From Ursus arctos (Eukaryota; Chordata; Mammalia; Carnivora; Ursidae), in NCBI RefSeq assembly GCF_023065955.2, contig NW_026622763.1:81449299-81513298 (forward strand): DNA of 64,000 nucleotides. The letters run 5' to 3'. This document shows positions 11,965 through 24,499 of the stretch, one piece after another. A program made the translations under genes and the position numbers. Within the stretch, counting starts at the first letter, position 1; every line of letters starts with the position of its first letter. The notes under the pieces were generated by a model. It did no database searches and was not told the DNA's origin. It worked only from the letters and a program-made list of their open reading frames with translations.

Positions 11965-12195
11965 TCTGGTGGCCACCAGCTGAAGATAGCTCCTGAGCAT
12001 TTGAAATGTGAGCAGTCTGAATTGACATGTGCTTTAAAGGCAAAATACACACCGAATTTCAAAGACTTAGTATGAAAAAAAAGACGTAAAATTGCTCATT
12101 AACAATTGTTTATATTGATTACATGTTGAAATGATAAGTTTGGATATACTGAGTTAAAGTCAAGCATTAAAGTAATTAATTAGTACAACTAATTA
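11965..12195. mobile_element. Ancient dispersed repeat, copy B of the family at 3350-3790
   Basis: TGAGCATTTGAAATGTGAGC, GAATTTCAAAGACTTAGTAT and TACATGTTGAAATGATAAGT align with copy A in the same order and orientation. The SINE at 11765-11945 inserted at its left edge. Confidence 0.6.
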
Positions 12196-12199
12196 ATAA

Positions 12200-12930
12200 A
12201 TAAAGTAAGAGGGAAACGAGCTGATGTGGGAACACCCTCGAGGGGGCTCTACACAGACTGGGAGACGGAAGATAGTGGCTGAAACACGGATGGCATTGTC
12301 TCTAGCAGCAGAGAAGGGAAGAAGTAGACAAAGAGAAACCATACTTAGAAAGTGGTGCCAACAAGATACGGATATTGATTGAATAAGGGGAAAGGTAAGG
12401 GTACGGATCCAGAATGTCTCCCGGGGTTCTGCTATGAAGACTGGGTGGCCATTCAGCTTCCACATCCTGGTAAGTGTGGATACACATCTCGTAAAAATGG
12501 CCCATCAAGTTATCCTGGGATGGCAGCAGGCTGTCTGCATGAAGTTCTCCTGCAAGGGGCATGAACCATGGATGCTCCGGGGGCCTCTGGAACCCACACA
12601 TGCTGTTCCAAAGTGCTTTCCTTCTGAAGAGCTCCCAGAACAAGTAACTCAAGATTCTGCCAAGACAAAAACACTTGGAAAGCTGTCGGAAATGCTGAGG
12701 GTAATTGCTGCTGGGACCAGGAAATGAGCTGAGAGCACAACAACTGGGATGGGCTGCAGTGGAAGCAGGGTGGGGTCTTTGCTCCCAGGCCTCTTCCTGG
12801 CTTCTTTCCTAGGAAATTCCAGGAGACAGCAGGGGAACGGGCTTCGGAGGCAGACCAGACTCAGAAGTCAGGTCAGTGCCTTATCAGCTAGGTACCCCTG
12901 GGCTCTTCCAGGTTTCCATCTGCTCCTCCC
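12200..12930. other. Unannotated intron sequence leading into CpG cluster 1
   Basis: Several overlapping short frames on both strands, none recognised. GC content rises toward 12930. Confidence 0.45.
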
Positions 12931-12933
12931 TCC

Positions 12934-13265
12934 TTGGGAAAAGCCCCACCTACCTGGGGAGGATTCAGGACAAGGACACAGGTACAGCACCAGCGCTCTC
13001 GCCTGAGAAGTAGAGGGAGCACCCCAAACCAGGGCTGGGACCACGTGGCCTTCCTCCTCCTTGGCGGCAGCGCCCTGGACACCCGCCCCCAGAAAGGGGC
13101 GGCAGGTGCGTCGGGACCTCCCAACCTTGAGACCGCTCCCCTCTCAGAGGCGAAAGCAGGACCAAGCTCCGGAAGAGCCGGGCAGGCTGGTTCGGGGTTC
13201 ACCGCACGGGGAAGCGAAGGGCACGCCACGGGCGGGACGTGGGAGGCACGCTCCTTCCAAGGCAA
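12934..13265. promoter_or_regulatory. CpG-rich cluster 1 in KLF7 intron 2
   Basis: I count about 22 CpG dinucleotides between roughly 12985 and 13260, far above the surrounding intron. Visible motifs are an E-box CACGTG (13042-13047), a GC box GGGGCGG (13096-13102), a reverse GC box CCGCCCCC (13083-13090) and GGGCGGGACG. No transposon is recognisable. It could be an intragenic CpG island, an alternative promoter or an enhancer; no exon is proven. Confidence 0.5.
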
Positions 13266-13559
13266 GCGTTACCCTGAATAATTAAAGTGAAGCTCTGCTT
13301 ATCAAACTAAATGAACAAAGGATGCCTCTGCCACGACAGCTACTTTTTGTTGTTGTTGTTTTAGGAGGCCCTTTTTTCTCAGTTACTGCTGCTTCTAATT
13401 TGATCATCTTCAGAGGCCTCCCTATCAATTTGGGTAAATTAGCACGCTTCTCCGTATGGAGCTGCGGCCGTAAATCACAAATATGAGTGTGTGTAAAATT
13501 ATATAGCATGAGCCCAGTGTAATACTAAGCACATTTATATTTTATAACTCCTGTTTTCT

Positions 13560-13770
13560 CCACATTTGAGCTGTCTCACTGCCTGGGCCCCAGGGCCTCG
13601 CAAGCACTCCCCTCCCGCCCTGCGCGCCACAGTCTTGCTTTGTGTGCGGGCTTCCTGCCCCCTCGGCTCAGCCCGCTATCTGCCAAATGCCAGCCGGCTC
13701 GTCTTTGTGCGGCGGCGGCGGGCAAGGGATCATACCCGCTCAGGGCACTCTGTGCGACGCAGCAGACACA
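13560..13770. promoter_or_regulatory. CpG-rich cluster 2 in KLF7 intron 2
   Basis: About 16 CpGs in 170 bp, including GCGCGCC, a (CGG)4-like run (GCGGCGGCGGGC) and GCGACGCAG. It is separated from cluster 1 by a repeat-free block with GCTGCGGCCGTAAATCACAA. Function is inferred from composition alone. Confidence 0.45.
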
Positions 13771-15420
13771 CAAATGAGCAGGTGACCTTTCAAACCGTGT
13801 CAAAACGGGCCCTTGACCCAGAGACCTCAAAACTTCAGTGGCCTCACTGTCTAAATCAGCCAGCTGAAAAGACCTATGTTTGCACAATGTGATTGTGTTT
13901 ACACAAAGATTTAACGCCTCAATAGAGCAAAAGCTGTTCAGTTAATTTTAATTATTGCTTTATTCTTCCCACAACAGAGTAAAAAAAAAAAATGGTTAAC
14001 AGTGAGCTGGTGGTAATTGATCCCATAAGCTTTGTGCCTATGGTCTCTCCAGCTCGAGCAATGACAGTAGTGGGAAGGAGGTATGAAAGGTTTCCTTAGT
14101 GGAAAGGATTCTTTCCAGTCCCTGCCTTTGCTTATTAACATTCTTTGTGGAGAAGATGGACACCAAAGAAGACCACAGAACAACTTGGAGACCTGAGTGC
14201 GGTGAGAGGAAGGCACACAGGTGGGTTCAGGAAGCCTTCTACATGCCCAGCAGCAAACTTCACGAGCAAAAGGCAAATATCAAAGGGGGATGGGGGCCCT
14301 GCCAACTCTAACGATTTATGACGGTTATTTCTTTGGCAGATAGAATAAATAAAAGAGGAAAGTAAATTTGAAAATACATACAGGAACACCGGATCAGACA
14401 AAGAAAAAAAATACATATCTATAGGCAACAATCCTCAAAAAGTAGAGCCCACAGGGGTCATATGTGCCGTTCCTTCCACCTTCCAGGGATGTGTCTTTCG
14501 GTGTCAAAACCTTTTCTTTCTGCAGATCCCTGGAAGACAATGCAAGAGCCCGTGGCTTGGAGGTTCCTGTAGATCCTTGTGGCAGAATGTCAGAAACCAG
14601 CTCTTCCCCCTCACCGCGTGCCTTTGTGAATACGGAGGACACACTGCTGCACACAGCAGCAGAATCTAAACCTGAGTTTGGGGTCTTTGCCCATCAGGGG
14701 ATTTATGATTCCTGTATGGAGCGAGTATTCTTCTCCATAACACATTTAATACATCCATAAATATCCTCCAAAAAGTGGGGCAAAAAAGGGATAAAATATG
14801 ATTATCTTTAACTCCACGTTTATCATACAGATAAAAATAAAAGCTCATATTGTTCACACTCCCCTAGCAAAGCTCTGATATACCTAAGACAGCAATGGGC
14901 AACTTGTACACCAAGATCCATCCATTCATAGCTTCTGCCGACTTCCCGAAGGCACCTCCACTTGGATTTTCCAGTTTAGTAATAAACGAGGACTGCTAAG
15001 GTGCATTCTTTTAAGGGGTCAGGGAGAAATTTCTGTTTTACGATTTCTCTCCACAAATTGTCTACAATATGCAAATGCACTGGGCTGAGATATCACTTCG
15101 AGAATCAATACCTTGCATATGTTTGCATCTTTGAAACCAGCTTTCTTTCTTAAAATGGAAAAAAAACCCCTCAGATCAAGGATTTTTAAGTTCAATCAAA
15201 ACAGGATATAGGAATATACGATACTCCTCGACATTGTACCATTCTGTTTTCTTAGCTCTTCTGAATTTGCTGTCATATTGGACAAGTAAGATAGTAACTC
15301 ACGTGTTACTTAGCATATGTATGAAATAAGTAGAATGGCAAATATTAGGCCATTTGTTTTGCTGAATTATAACGATATACCCAAAGTCATTTATATCCTG
15401 TTTTAATTTAGGCATCCTCA
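13771..15420. other. Repeat-poor intron block
   Basis: No transposon recognised over 1.6 kb. Contains long unique stretches such as around GGTGGTAATTGATCCCATAA. Could include conserved non-coding sequence; not testable here. Confidence 0.45.
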
Positions 15421-15426
15421 AAAAAG

Positions 15427-15523
<97 letters not shown>

Positions 15524-15524
15524 G
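15421..15524 (+). repeat. (GAAA)n(GA)n(GAAA)n compound microsatellite
   Basis: Pure polypurine: GAAA units, a block of about 14 GA units, then GAAA units again, giving roughly mirror-symmetric structure. Confidence 0.95.
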
Positions 15525-15587
15525 GGTTCGAAAGGAAAAATAGCGTAAGGTAGGCTTTACAGCTCAGCAGAGAAACCCGTGAAAGAT

Positions 15588-15730
15588 CATCCTCTGAGCC
15601 TCCACTTCCTCATCTATAAAATGGGAGCAATGAGAATATTTACCCCACAGGTGAGTGAAGGTGAAATGACATGAGGGCTGTGAAAGAACTTAGTAAACTA
15701 TAAAGGTTTGTGCAAGTGATATTATTGCCT
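15588..15730 (+). mobile_element. MIR SINE 3' part
   Basis: GAGCCTCCACTTCCTCATCT, ATAAAATGGGAGCAATGAGA and TTACCCCACAGGTGAGTGAA are MIR-like. It lies directly after a GAAA/GA microsatellite. Confidence 0.7.
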
Positions 15731-16995
15731 ATTTACTTGGACAAAGCAATACTATGGGGGCAGCCATTCCCAGGCGGGGTACCCAATTGCCTTCTCGCTC
15801 CCAAAGCCAGTCTGAGGAGGAATGCCTCAGCCTACCCTTTCTTTAGCCATCTGCTCTGGGAGTGGTTTCAATAACCACCGCCTCTTCAGGTCATCAAGCT
15901 AAATATTCCTAATTCCCTACTGGGCCTAAAACTAAGGTCCGATAACAACTGTGATCCAAAACACGGCACTTACCAGGACCCCAGGAGGCCAGCTCGCTAA
16001 GCGCAATCCCTCCAAGAGGCAAGGGATAAGCTAATCTGTGTGAAAGACACAGATGTCACGTACTCCCTACAGCCACATTCACATGTATGAGAGGAATAAT
16101 GTCAGCAGTATTGTCTCCAAACAGCAAGGACAATGCCACACAATTAGAATAGCATATTGTCCCTTGTATCTGGGGATGACAACGTCTGACAATGTTATTT
16201 TCTATGCATGTGAACGTAGCTGAAAGGGCCAATACATAATTCACATCTCCTGACAAAATGTAAGCATCAGGTATGTGTCCGTTAGATAATGCCATTTGAT
16301 TCTCTTTACCTTCGATAGCACCTTTCTCCTTGAGAACTCAGAAGGCTTCACAGTACTTTCCACACGCTGTTGGTGTGAACTGGAATCATGAACCACAGGA
16401 AAGGCACTGCAGGAGGGCATCCGAATGCAATGCAGTTTTCCCAATAAAAGTTCTCTTTGCTGACTGAAAACACTTACTTCTGCGCTAACAGTCAACCTTC
16501 TTTTTGATAACAAGGAAACAACTGTTGTAATTCAGTGAGGCTGCGGTACGTCAGAGGACAGGTCGAATATGATCGTTAGTGCCCGGTCGGCTAAGCCCGC
16601 TTGGCGAAAAGCCTCCCTCTCACACACCAGCCTGGCAGCTCATGTGATTCAAATCCCTGTCTCAGCAAAATCTCAAATTATTACAGGTCAGGAGCCTTCA
16701 GAAGGGGCGGGGGGTGGGGATGTCGCTTGCAAAGAGTTCCAGTCACAAATGTGAAATCTAGAAAGCTAAGCATCTAGCAGAGGTGGAGAGATTTTCCTCA
16801 TGTCATAAGCGGGGAGACCAGCACATCTGACAAAAACAATAAATTACACAACATTTATACTTAGTCAATGTTTAAAAGATCATAAAAGGGAACCAAGACC
16901 TGGTGAGCGGTCTTAAAAGGCTGAGGAAATATTTTGCACGTGGTGTGGAGTAACACAAAGACAGGAAGCAAAGAACAACTAAGGTGCTGTGAAGC

Positions 16996-17218
16996 CAGGG
17001 TTTCCCAACCTTGGCACCACTGACATTCAGGGTGCGATGATTCTTGGGGGGCGGGGGGGGACTGTCCTATGCACTAGAGGATATGCGGCAGCATCTGTGA
17101 CCTCCATTTACCAGATGCCAGGATCAACACCTCCCTCCAAGATGGACAACCAGAACTGTCTCCAGACATTGCCAAACGTCCCCTGAGGGGCAAAATCAGC
17201 CCAAGTTGAGAATCACTG
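16996..17218 (-). mobile_element. MER5A (hAT-type DNA transposon remnant), full length
   Basis: Starts CAGGGTTTCCCAACCTTGGC and ends CCAAGTTGAGAATCACTG, the two ends of MER5A. Between them are TGTCCTATGCACTAGAGG, AGATGCCAGGATCAACACCT and TGTCTCCAGACATTGCC. MER5A is a non-autonomous element that was active early in mammalian history. A G-run at 17046-17060 interrupts it. Confidence 0.88.
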
Positions 17219-19521
17219 CATTAGGCAACTAATGATCTCACATTGGGGAGAACGGCTGGGCTAAAAGGTTTGCTCTCACATATATAATGGCCTCTTTAGC
17301 CATTGAGAGGAGGCCCCAGGACCCCCCCTTAAACAGTCATGCGACTTTCATGTTCCTGCTGGAACCTCATTAGCCTCACAAGTTCTTGAAGGGTCAGGGA
17401 AGGCCCGCTGGAGTGGCTCAGCTCCCATGGCGAGCGGGCCGCCACGTGAGATTGTCCAGCTGAAGGGCTGAGGACCGACTCCAGCTCCGCTCCTCCTGCC
17501 CAGGGTCGCGTCTGCCCCACAGAAGGGGCACCTGCTTCTGATCTGCACAAAGGCATGATGTGGGTTAGCAACAGCCCTGCTGGGCAGACAGCAGCCATCA
17601 GATTCCTCTCTTCTAGGTTTGTCAACTGATTCACCTCCTATAAGAGGCAGTAGTATTACGTGGAGATGAGAATTAGCAAAGCACGTGACTGAGGAGAGTA
17701 GAAAGGTTGAAACAGCTAGGCAGAATGCTCCTTTCCACAACCCCCAAAGCATGCCTCCATCCCCACGACTACTTTCGTCCAAAGAGTAGAGATAGCCCAC
17801 CCAGGAGAGCAGGAAGGGAGGAGGTTCGGCAGCGGGTTCTGGTGGTCATTTGTGGCTAGAGCCACCCATGACCACTGCAGCCTTCGAAAACCCTGTTTCT
17901 CAGGTCTTACGAGAGCCGGACGTAACCACACCCAATGGATGGGTGAAGAGTGGCGGAAAAGACAAGCACCAGGACATCTTTGGACTTTTCACTCCAGATC
18001 CTGCTTCGGTCGACTAGGGACAATGCATAAGAGAATACACACACATGGAAAGCTGTTATTCTGACAATCCACCATCAACAAAGACCAAACGCTCAAACAA
18101 TCAAAACCACTCCCTACCACAGTCAGAATATAAAACCTGTCGAGCGCTGAAGGAATGTTCTGACATCTGATGGCTCCCATAATCATGGCTAAGTCCTTTA
18201 ATAGGGAAGTACTTCTGAGCAATTAATAACTGGTAGCAGAAATAATATTTTGCCTGCTCTGTAGTTATCCTCTGATGATAAGGTTTTCTTTTACTGTTGG
18301 AAAGCAGCTACTGGTTAGCTGGTTTAAGGTCTCTGGGACACTACAATATTCTTTCCATCATCCTAGCCTAGTTTGAGGCCTCCCACCTATTTTAAGGATA
18401 CTTTAAGCAGAAATGATTCCACAGATCCGGTCTGGTAGTGGCCGGCCTTGCTGCTCTCAAGAGAACTCTTCCGGCTTCACTTTCCATAGGGGGTGGTACA
18501 GCTCATTAGTATGGAGAACCAGTACCAGCCGTTAGCGTCAAGTAAGAGTTGTCTTTGCTGACTATTCCCCAGCACTGTCACACAACGTGCTCAGAGTTTC
18601 CTCAATAAAATAGTTCCTCTGCTGGGCAATGAAGTTGCCTCTTCAAGGGGCCTCCATTTGCATACCCCTTCTCAACCATTGAAAGTAAAACCTCCGTGAA
18701 GTATCACTTCACTTCTGAAGAATCCTCCTCCCCACACTTCCAGCGAGAAATGGAAACCTCTACTTAAATAGGAAATGCAATACACCAAAATAATAAATTA
18801 CACTTTTTAAAAAAAAATCACAAAACCGATTTTAGGTTTATTTTGCACCACATTTGTTCCCTGGCTATAAGGAAAGAAAATAAGGTGTGCAAAACATGCA
18901 TTACTTCTGGGTAAAGCCATGTACCCCCCAAAAAAGCATTTGAGACATTTACTGTGCATATCAGAGGAATGAAATCCATAATGAAAAGCCATGGCTCTAG
19001 AAGCCTCCTTTTACTACTTCTTAATGAATAAAACAGTTGGGAAAAGCCGATAATTGCTTTTTGTCCATTTTATTTCTTACTTTATACTCTGTATGATATC
19101 AAGAAGAATGGCTACAAAAGAATCTGGTCCATTTAAGAGAGAAAGAGGCACTGCCTTTAAGATGTTAAAGATGCTGCTTTGTTATTAAGTTAGTAATTTT
19201 AATGTTTGTGCAAATACTATTAGTGCCTGTATCAAATATAAATGTGTAACAATTTGCCAGTTCTTTCTTAAGAAGACTAACTCCATCATTTAAGTAGTCT
19301 TCAAATGTCTTATTTCTTTTAAGTTATATTCAAAAGGTATGCAGAGAAAAGAAAGACTCCAAGATTCGAATGTGTTTTCATAGCTAAAGGATTTAGTTGA
19401 GAAAGCAGGATGAGGGGACGCAGGTGCCAGACATTGTGTAGAATTTGCACTTATGCTCCATTAATTGCCAGCATATCTTCCTTTTCCTTTTTTCTCCCCT
19501 CCCCCCTTTAAATCCCTTTGG
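17219..19521. other. Unannotated intron sequence
   Basis: Holds the longest non-KLF7 open frame on the minus strand (17348-17800, 150 codons). It resembles no protein I know and overlaps another frame. No repeat recognised. Confidence 0.45.
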
Positions 19522-19652
19522 AAAACAGCAGAGCAGCAGGCCCAGACTGGTACCCAGCAGCAACACCAAGAGCAGAAGTAGCCAATTAGCCTCCAGAATA
19601 CAAAGAGGGGGGAAAAAAAATGATGCAGTTACCTAGCAACCAGAAAGAGCAG
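19522..19652. promoter_or_regulatory. Duplicated module, unit 1, with RFX X-box match
   Basis: Contains AGCAGGCCCAGACTGGTACC, the 12-mer TAGCCAATTAGC (19579-19590; CCAAT core and a homeodomain-type CTAATTG on the other strand), and GTTACCTAGCAAC (19628-19640). The last fits the RFX consensus GTNRCC-N-RGYAAC with no mismatch. Unit 2 repeats the order. Binding is inferred from motif only. Confidence 0.5.
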
Positions 19653-19750
19653 AAACAGCTGTGTAGCAGGCCCAGGCTGGTACCCAGGCAGAAACAGGAT
19701 AGCCAATTAGCACACTGTATTTAATGCTGATGTGGTTTCCTAGTAACAGG
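19653..19750. promoter_or_regulatory. Duplicated module, unit 2, with X-box-like match
   Basis: Repeats unit 1: AGCAGGCCCAGGCTGGTACC, the identical 12-mer TAGCCAATTAGC (19700-19711), and GTTTCCTAGTAAC (19735-19747), an X-box with one departure from consensus. It lacks the purine insert of unit 1, so the 12-mer and X-box are closer together. Confidence 0.45.
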
Positions 19751-22700
19751 CTGTACAAGTCTGTCTGTTGCGTTTTCTCCCTCCCCTCCTCACATTTTCC
19801 TCAATCATGCACAGTATTACTATTTGCCCTAATTACTGTTTCTCCACTGCTTCGAGCGGCCATTATTTTGTCCCCAGAGAAATTGGAAGAACTCAGAAAA
19901 AAATCTTCCATAATGACAGTATTTAGTTTCAAATTTAGATTAGCTGTAAGCCTTGAGACACCAAACAACAACAACAACAAAGAATGAAAAAAACCAAAAA
20001 AGCCAGCAAATCGCCTTCTGCCTAAATTTGTAAGTAGCTTATGGTACGTTTTCTATATGCTAATATTTACATGTGGGTGAAGCAAAAAAAAAAAAAAAAT
20101 TAATAATGCATACTGTCATTTTGCCATACGCTACATTTCCGAAGAGGCTGAATCCTCTGTGCACTTGAATTTATTCATATTGATTTTCTGACACTCTCCC
20201 CTGAACGCTAGGAACATAAAATGTCTTATTACCTACATCAGAGAAGGGAGATGTATCTTTTGTTGTTCTTTTTAAAATACCAATACTAGTTTCAACAAGT
20301 TCATGACCAATTGAGAATTCAGTATGAACAATCATTATTTCCTTTCTACAAGAGAACTTGAGTACAGGTAAAGAGTGTGTGTGGCCCACAGTAAGGGGAT
20401 TAAAACACGGTAAATTCATAACCCCAGTAATGAATTCCAGCGAGGTGACATTAAACCACAGGAACACACAAAGTGAAGACAGAAAACTTAAAAACGACTA
20501 TGCACAGCTATTCTCAGATATTCCTACTGCATCCTGCTGCTCTTGGAGACTGGCACACGCACCAGCCAAGCTTTTTCATGGGTTCTAGTCATCGGGGCAT
20601 AGATTATGTAACTCTACTTTTTTAGGGTGTCCATTAGCCTCCTAGAACCTCTCTCACTTAACAGTGCCTTCAACTGTGGAACAATTTATAGTCCTTCTTA
20701 CAAATTATTCCCGGATATGAAAATAGCAAGGGCTCCAGAGGAAGACATTCTATATCATAACACACTTTCTCAGCTGAAGGGTTTCTGGCTTCCTTCCTTA
20801 GAACAAAAGCATTGATGGCTTCTCCCAACTTTAGCTAACCTAGTGAAACAGTTGAAACTATCCTATCCCAACAAAGTTTGGATTTTTAAAAACTGTACCT
20901 TGTTTGCCTGAAAACAATATGTGTAACAGTTTTACTTTACTAAATTCCATAAGTTAAATGTCAATTATAATAAGGAAAAGAGGATGCATTCTGAAGGCAG
21001 AAATAACAAAAGAAGCCTAACTCTATGTTTTATGACACCAGGTGAATGGTTTATAATATAAAATGAGTTTTAAATTATAAATGCATTTTATTTTGCAAAC
21101 AAAATAAAAGGGGTCTAACCTGAATGCAGGTAACTTTTGAAGGGAAGAAAGGAAAAGATGCAGAGTCAAAAAAAAAAAAAAAAACGGGCTGGGGGGAGTC
21201 TGCCAACTAGGCCTAGTTCAGGACAAAGCTGGACCTAGACGCTGTAAGAAACTAGTAATGGGGTGCCCTGGTCTTCCATCCCTAAAAGCTTCTGGGGTCC
21301 AGTCCTGGGTCAGTCCCCGACTCTCCTACCTCAATAAGCACAGATGGTGAAGGAGAAGGAAAGGTGAACAGAAATATGGGACAAACCATGAAAAGCTTAT
21401 TCTCACTGCAGACACTCTTAAATAATTTAAGTGGGTTGACCTCCATTATATAAGCCAGTCAGATTCTAACACTGGCAACCAAACATGGGGAGACATGGTA
21501 GGAATGGGGAATACCTCTGTCATTGGTTGGCCAAATAACCAGCACAATAAAAAGTCACTAACTTTTGATTACTTTGAACGGTCTTCCTCTACTAACATTT
21601 AGCTTAATAGCTGTCATGTCAATATAGGACTTTTAAAAATGGTTGAAAAGAAGTTACTCTTAGAAAATATAGAAAATGCAGTAGCAGAAGAGGGAAGGGG
21701 AGGGAGTCAAGGTGGGAAATGCTGCCCCAGCTTCCAACACACCCCATCTTGCCTCCCTATTTGTTTGAAGAGTCCTGAAATTCCACTAACAGGCTCCCAT
21801 AATCAAAGATTTAAAAAATAATAACAATAAGGAATTTCATTCTGACATAAAGAAAGGTAATAAAGGAAGGTTTCAAAGGCAGGAAGTGACTCAGTGCAGG
21901 CAAGCATCAGGTATAAGGTTCTTAGGTGGGGCATGGAGAAGGAACTGAGATTTGGGGAAACAGGTTTGCCCCGGGGCCATCAAGTTCACCTCCATGAGGG
22001 GACAAACAGAAATTGCCTGGTTGGAAAGAGCCAGGCTCTCACCATTGAATACCTGAGTCACCTGGCAGAGCTTGCAGTCCTACTACACATATGCTCACAT
22101 TAGGCTGGATTCCCAAAGAGTTCCATTTGCTTATTGGAACTAACCTCCTAATATGAAATGTTTGTGTTCTCTTGATCCATTTTCAAGGTTTCAACTATAA
22201 TTTCTACTAAACTCAAACTAGCTGTTTTTCAAAGAAAGACAATCATTTTACAAATATATTTTCATCTCTCCTTATATTTTAACTAACCTTTTTAAAAGGA
22301 TTATTCCAAAGTTTAAAAAAAAAAGTTTTGTTTTATTTTGTTTTGTTTATTACACACAACCTTCTTAAAATCCTCTGTAGTCTGATTCAAATGGAATTTC
22401 ACTCTTATGGTTTTAACTTCAAGAGACATAAGACATACATATTGTCTATCCCCAGCATATTCTTACAATATCACTTAGCCTGTACTCTTTACTAAGCTCC
22501 ACTAAACGTCCTCAAACCTCTCAATATATTATGTACAGGATAACCGTGATCATCACAGTCATTAACATTCTTATTATAAGAGAAACCGCTTCTGTACATT
22601 ATCTGTTTATTAAAGAGAACAGTGGTGTTGTTGTTGTTGTCTTTTGAGTTCACACTTGGCCTTCCCATTGTCACTCGTTCATTTGCACAGACTACTCATG

Positions 22701-24499
22701 ACCTTCTTTTTCTCTTCTCCATCAAACAGAGCTGGCCTAACCTTTAAATCTTAGAATTTATAACATTCTATTACTTCCACTGCCTTTTCTGAAATGAGGT
22801 TCCTCTTTTCTCTTCCCTCATTCCTACTTCCCACCCTCAGTCCATGCTCTCTTCTCTTTTGAGATCAGGTTCCAAATATAGTGACTTTATAAAACCATTT
22901 TCAGGTTTTTGCATCAAAAAGCAAGGTCCTCGGAGATGGGGGAAGGAACAGTGAGTAGTGTAATGGGTGTTCAAGAAATATTGTTTATGATGAAATACTT
23001 ATTAATTTCATGCTTTTTTCCTTTCCTGCCATTCTCATTCCAACATGTTTATTTACTTCATGACTACCAATTATCCATTAAAAGGACATCTGGAATAGGC
23101 ATCCCATGAAGCCTACATTTATTACCATATTATAATAATAAAATAAATGTGCTTGCTGTGTATTTGCTGAGTTTACACCATTCCATCCAATGTATGTTTA
23201 CCGAAATTTATCTTCATAAATGTTAAGAGCTAGCATATTGCTAAATTATCATGTGGTGAAGCTCTAAGAATTTCTTGAATCATAAAATTCTCCCGTCAAT
23301 CGTTTTCCGTCATCTCCTGCACACCCGTTCTTTTCAAACTCTTTCTCTTAAGCTCTTGAATATGCTAAATCCAAACTATCACACCCTTCTATTAAACTCT
23401 CTCCACCTTGTGAACTGAACAGTTAACCCTTATTCTAGTTTCCATCCCATAATAGGGCTTTAATGAGTTTCTGCCTCAACACATGGATAAACTTCATTAG
23501 CAGCCATGTGTCTCAGCATATTAAAGGCCCTTTAATGCCTTAAAATTGCCCTATTTCAGTTGCTATTGTATAAATTCAAAGAATTCGTATCTATGGGGCT
23601 GAAGAGGTTGAAAGTGGTCGATGGGCCCCCTACAGTTCCAGACTGAGGTATTTAATTTTATCCTGCTGATATGCCTGACCTTGAATTAGGGCTTCTATTT
23701 ATATAAATTAGTGTATTATCACATTGGCATCATTTGAGACGATGAATAGCATGAATAAACACCCTGTCCGAAAAGAGAAAAGCAACTTTTTCTGAATTGT
23801 CCTCGCTGCTTCTGACCTCGGATGGGCGCCCCTACTCTCATTCAGCGCTCTGTCTCCCTTTGCACTCTTTCTTGGAAGGTCTGTCCCTTTCCCAGGGACT
23901 GCTTACTCAGTGGCACAGCGCCTGACATCTATGCGTACTTATTACCCATTTGGGGAATGACTGATAGAATAAACAAAGTGAATAAGATGATGATCTATCG
24001 AATAGGATGCAAGCCCAAGGGACAGGAGGCCTGGGTCAAATGTTCATTCTGCCAATGGCAGGTCATCGAACCCGGGCTAAGGCATTTTTACACTGCTGGT
24101 TCTCAGTTTCCCCCCTATGTGATAATGCTTGCCCTAATTTCATAGGGATGGAGTATTAGCATTTGTCATTTTAATGAGTGAACTGGGATTGTTACAAGAA
24201 AGTCTCTCTTTAATCCTAAGGTTAAAAAATGGTTTAATAGTAATGACCATAATAACAATAACTATAATCGTAACAATAATGGGCCTAGAAACGGAAGACC
24301 ATCCCTTTGTAATTTCCTTGTTCTGGTTCTTAGTCACTTGATGAAGCAGTATGTTTAAGGACCCTCCCAACTTTATTCTATTTAGAAGACACTCCAAGTA
24401 GTTTTCATTGTCAATTTGTATTTAAACTATGTTTCTCATTTCCTCTTAATAATGAGTTATTAAGAAAATATCTACTTGATTTCTTTTCCCCTTGCTCAT
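19751..24499. other. Repeat-poor AT-rich intron block
   Basis: 4.7 kb without a recognisable SINE or L1. Short (CAA)n at 19965-19980, A-run at 20085-20099 and (TTG)n at 22626-22640. A weak L2-like end may lie near 23900. Confidence 0.45.

Noticed and set aside
12888..13281. Overlapping open frames of 115-125 codons on both strands in the CpG-rich cluster
   Set aside because: High GC content removes stop codons in all frames, and none resembles a known protein. An untranslated alternative exon is possible but not shown.
17348..17800. 150-codon open frame on the minus strand, the longest outside KLF7
   Set aside because: It matches no protein I know, another long frame overlaps it on the same strand, and it lies in locally GC-rich intron where stops are scarce. 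No splice or start context supports it.
18656..18663. Octamer ATTTGCAT (POU-factor motif)
   Set aside because: A single 8-mer is expected by chance many times in 64 kb and has no supporting context.
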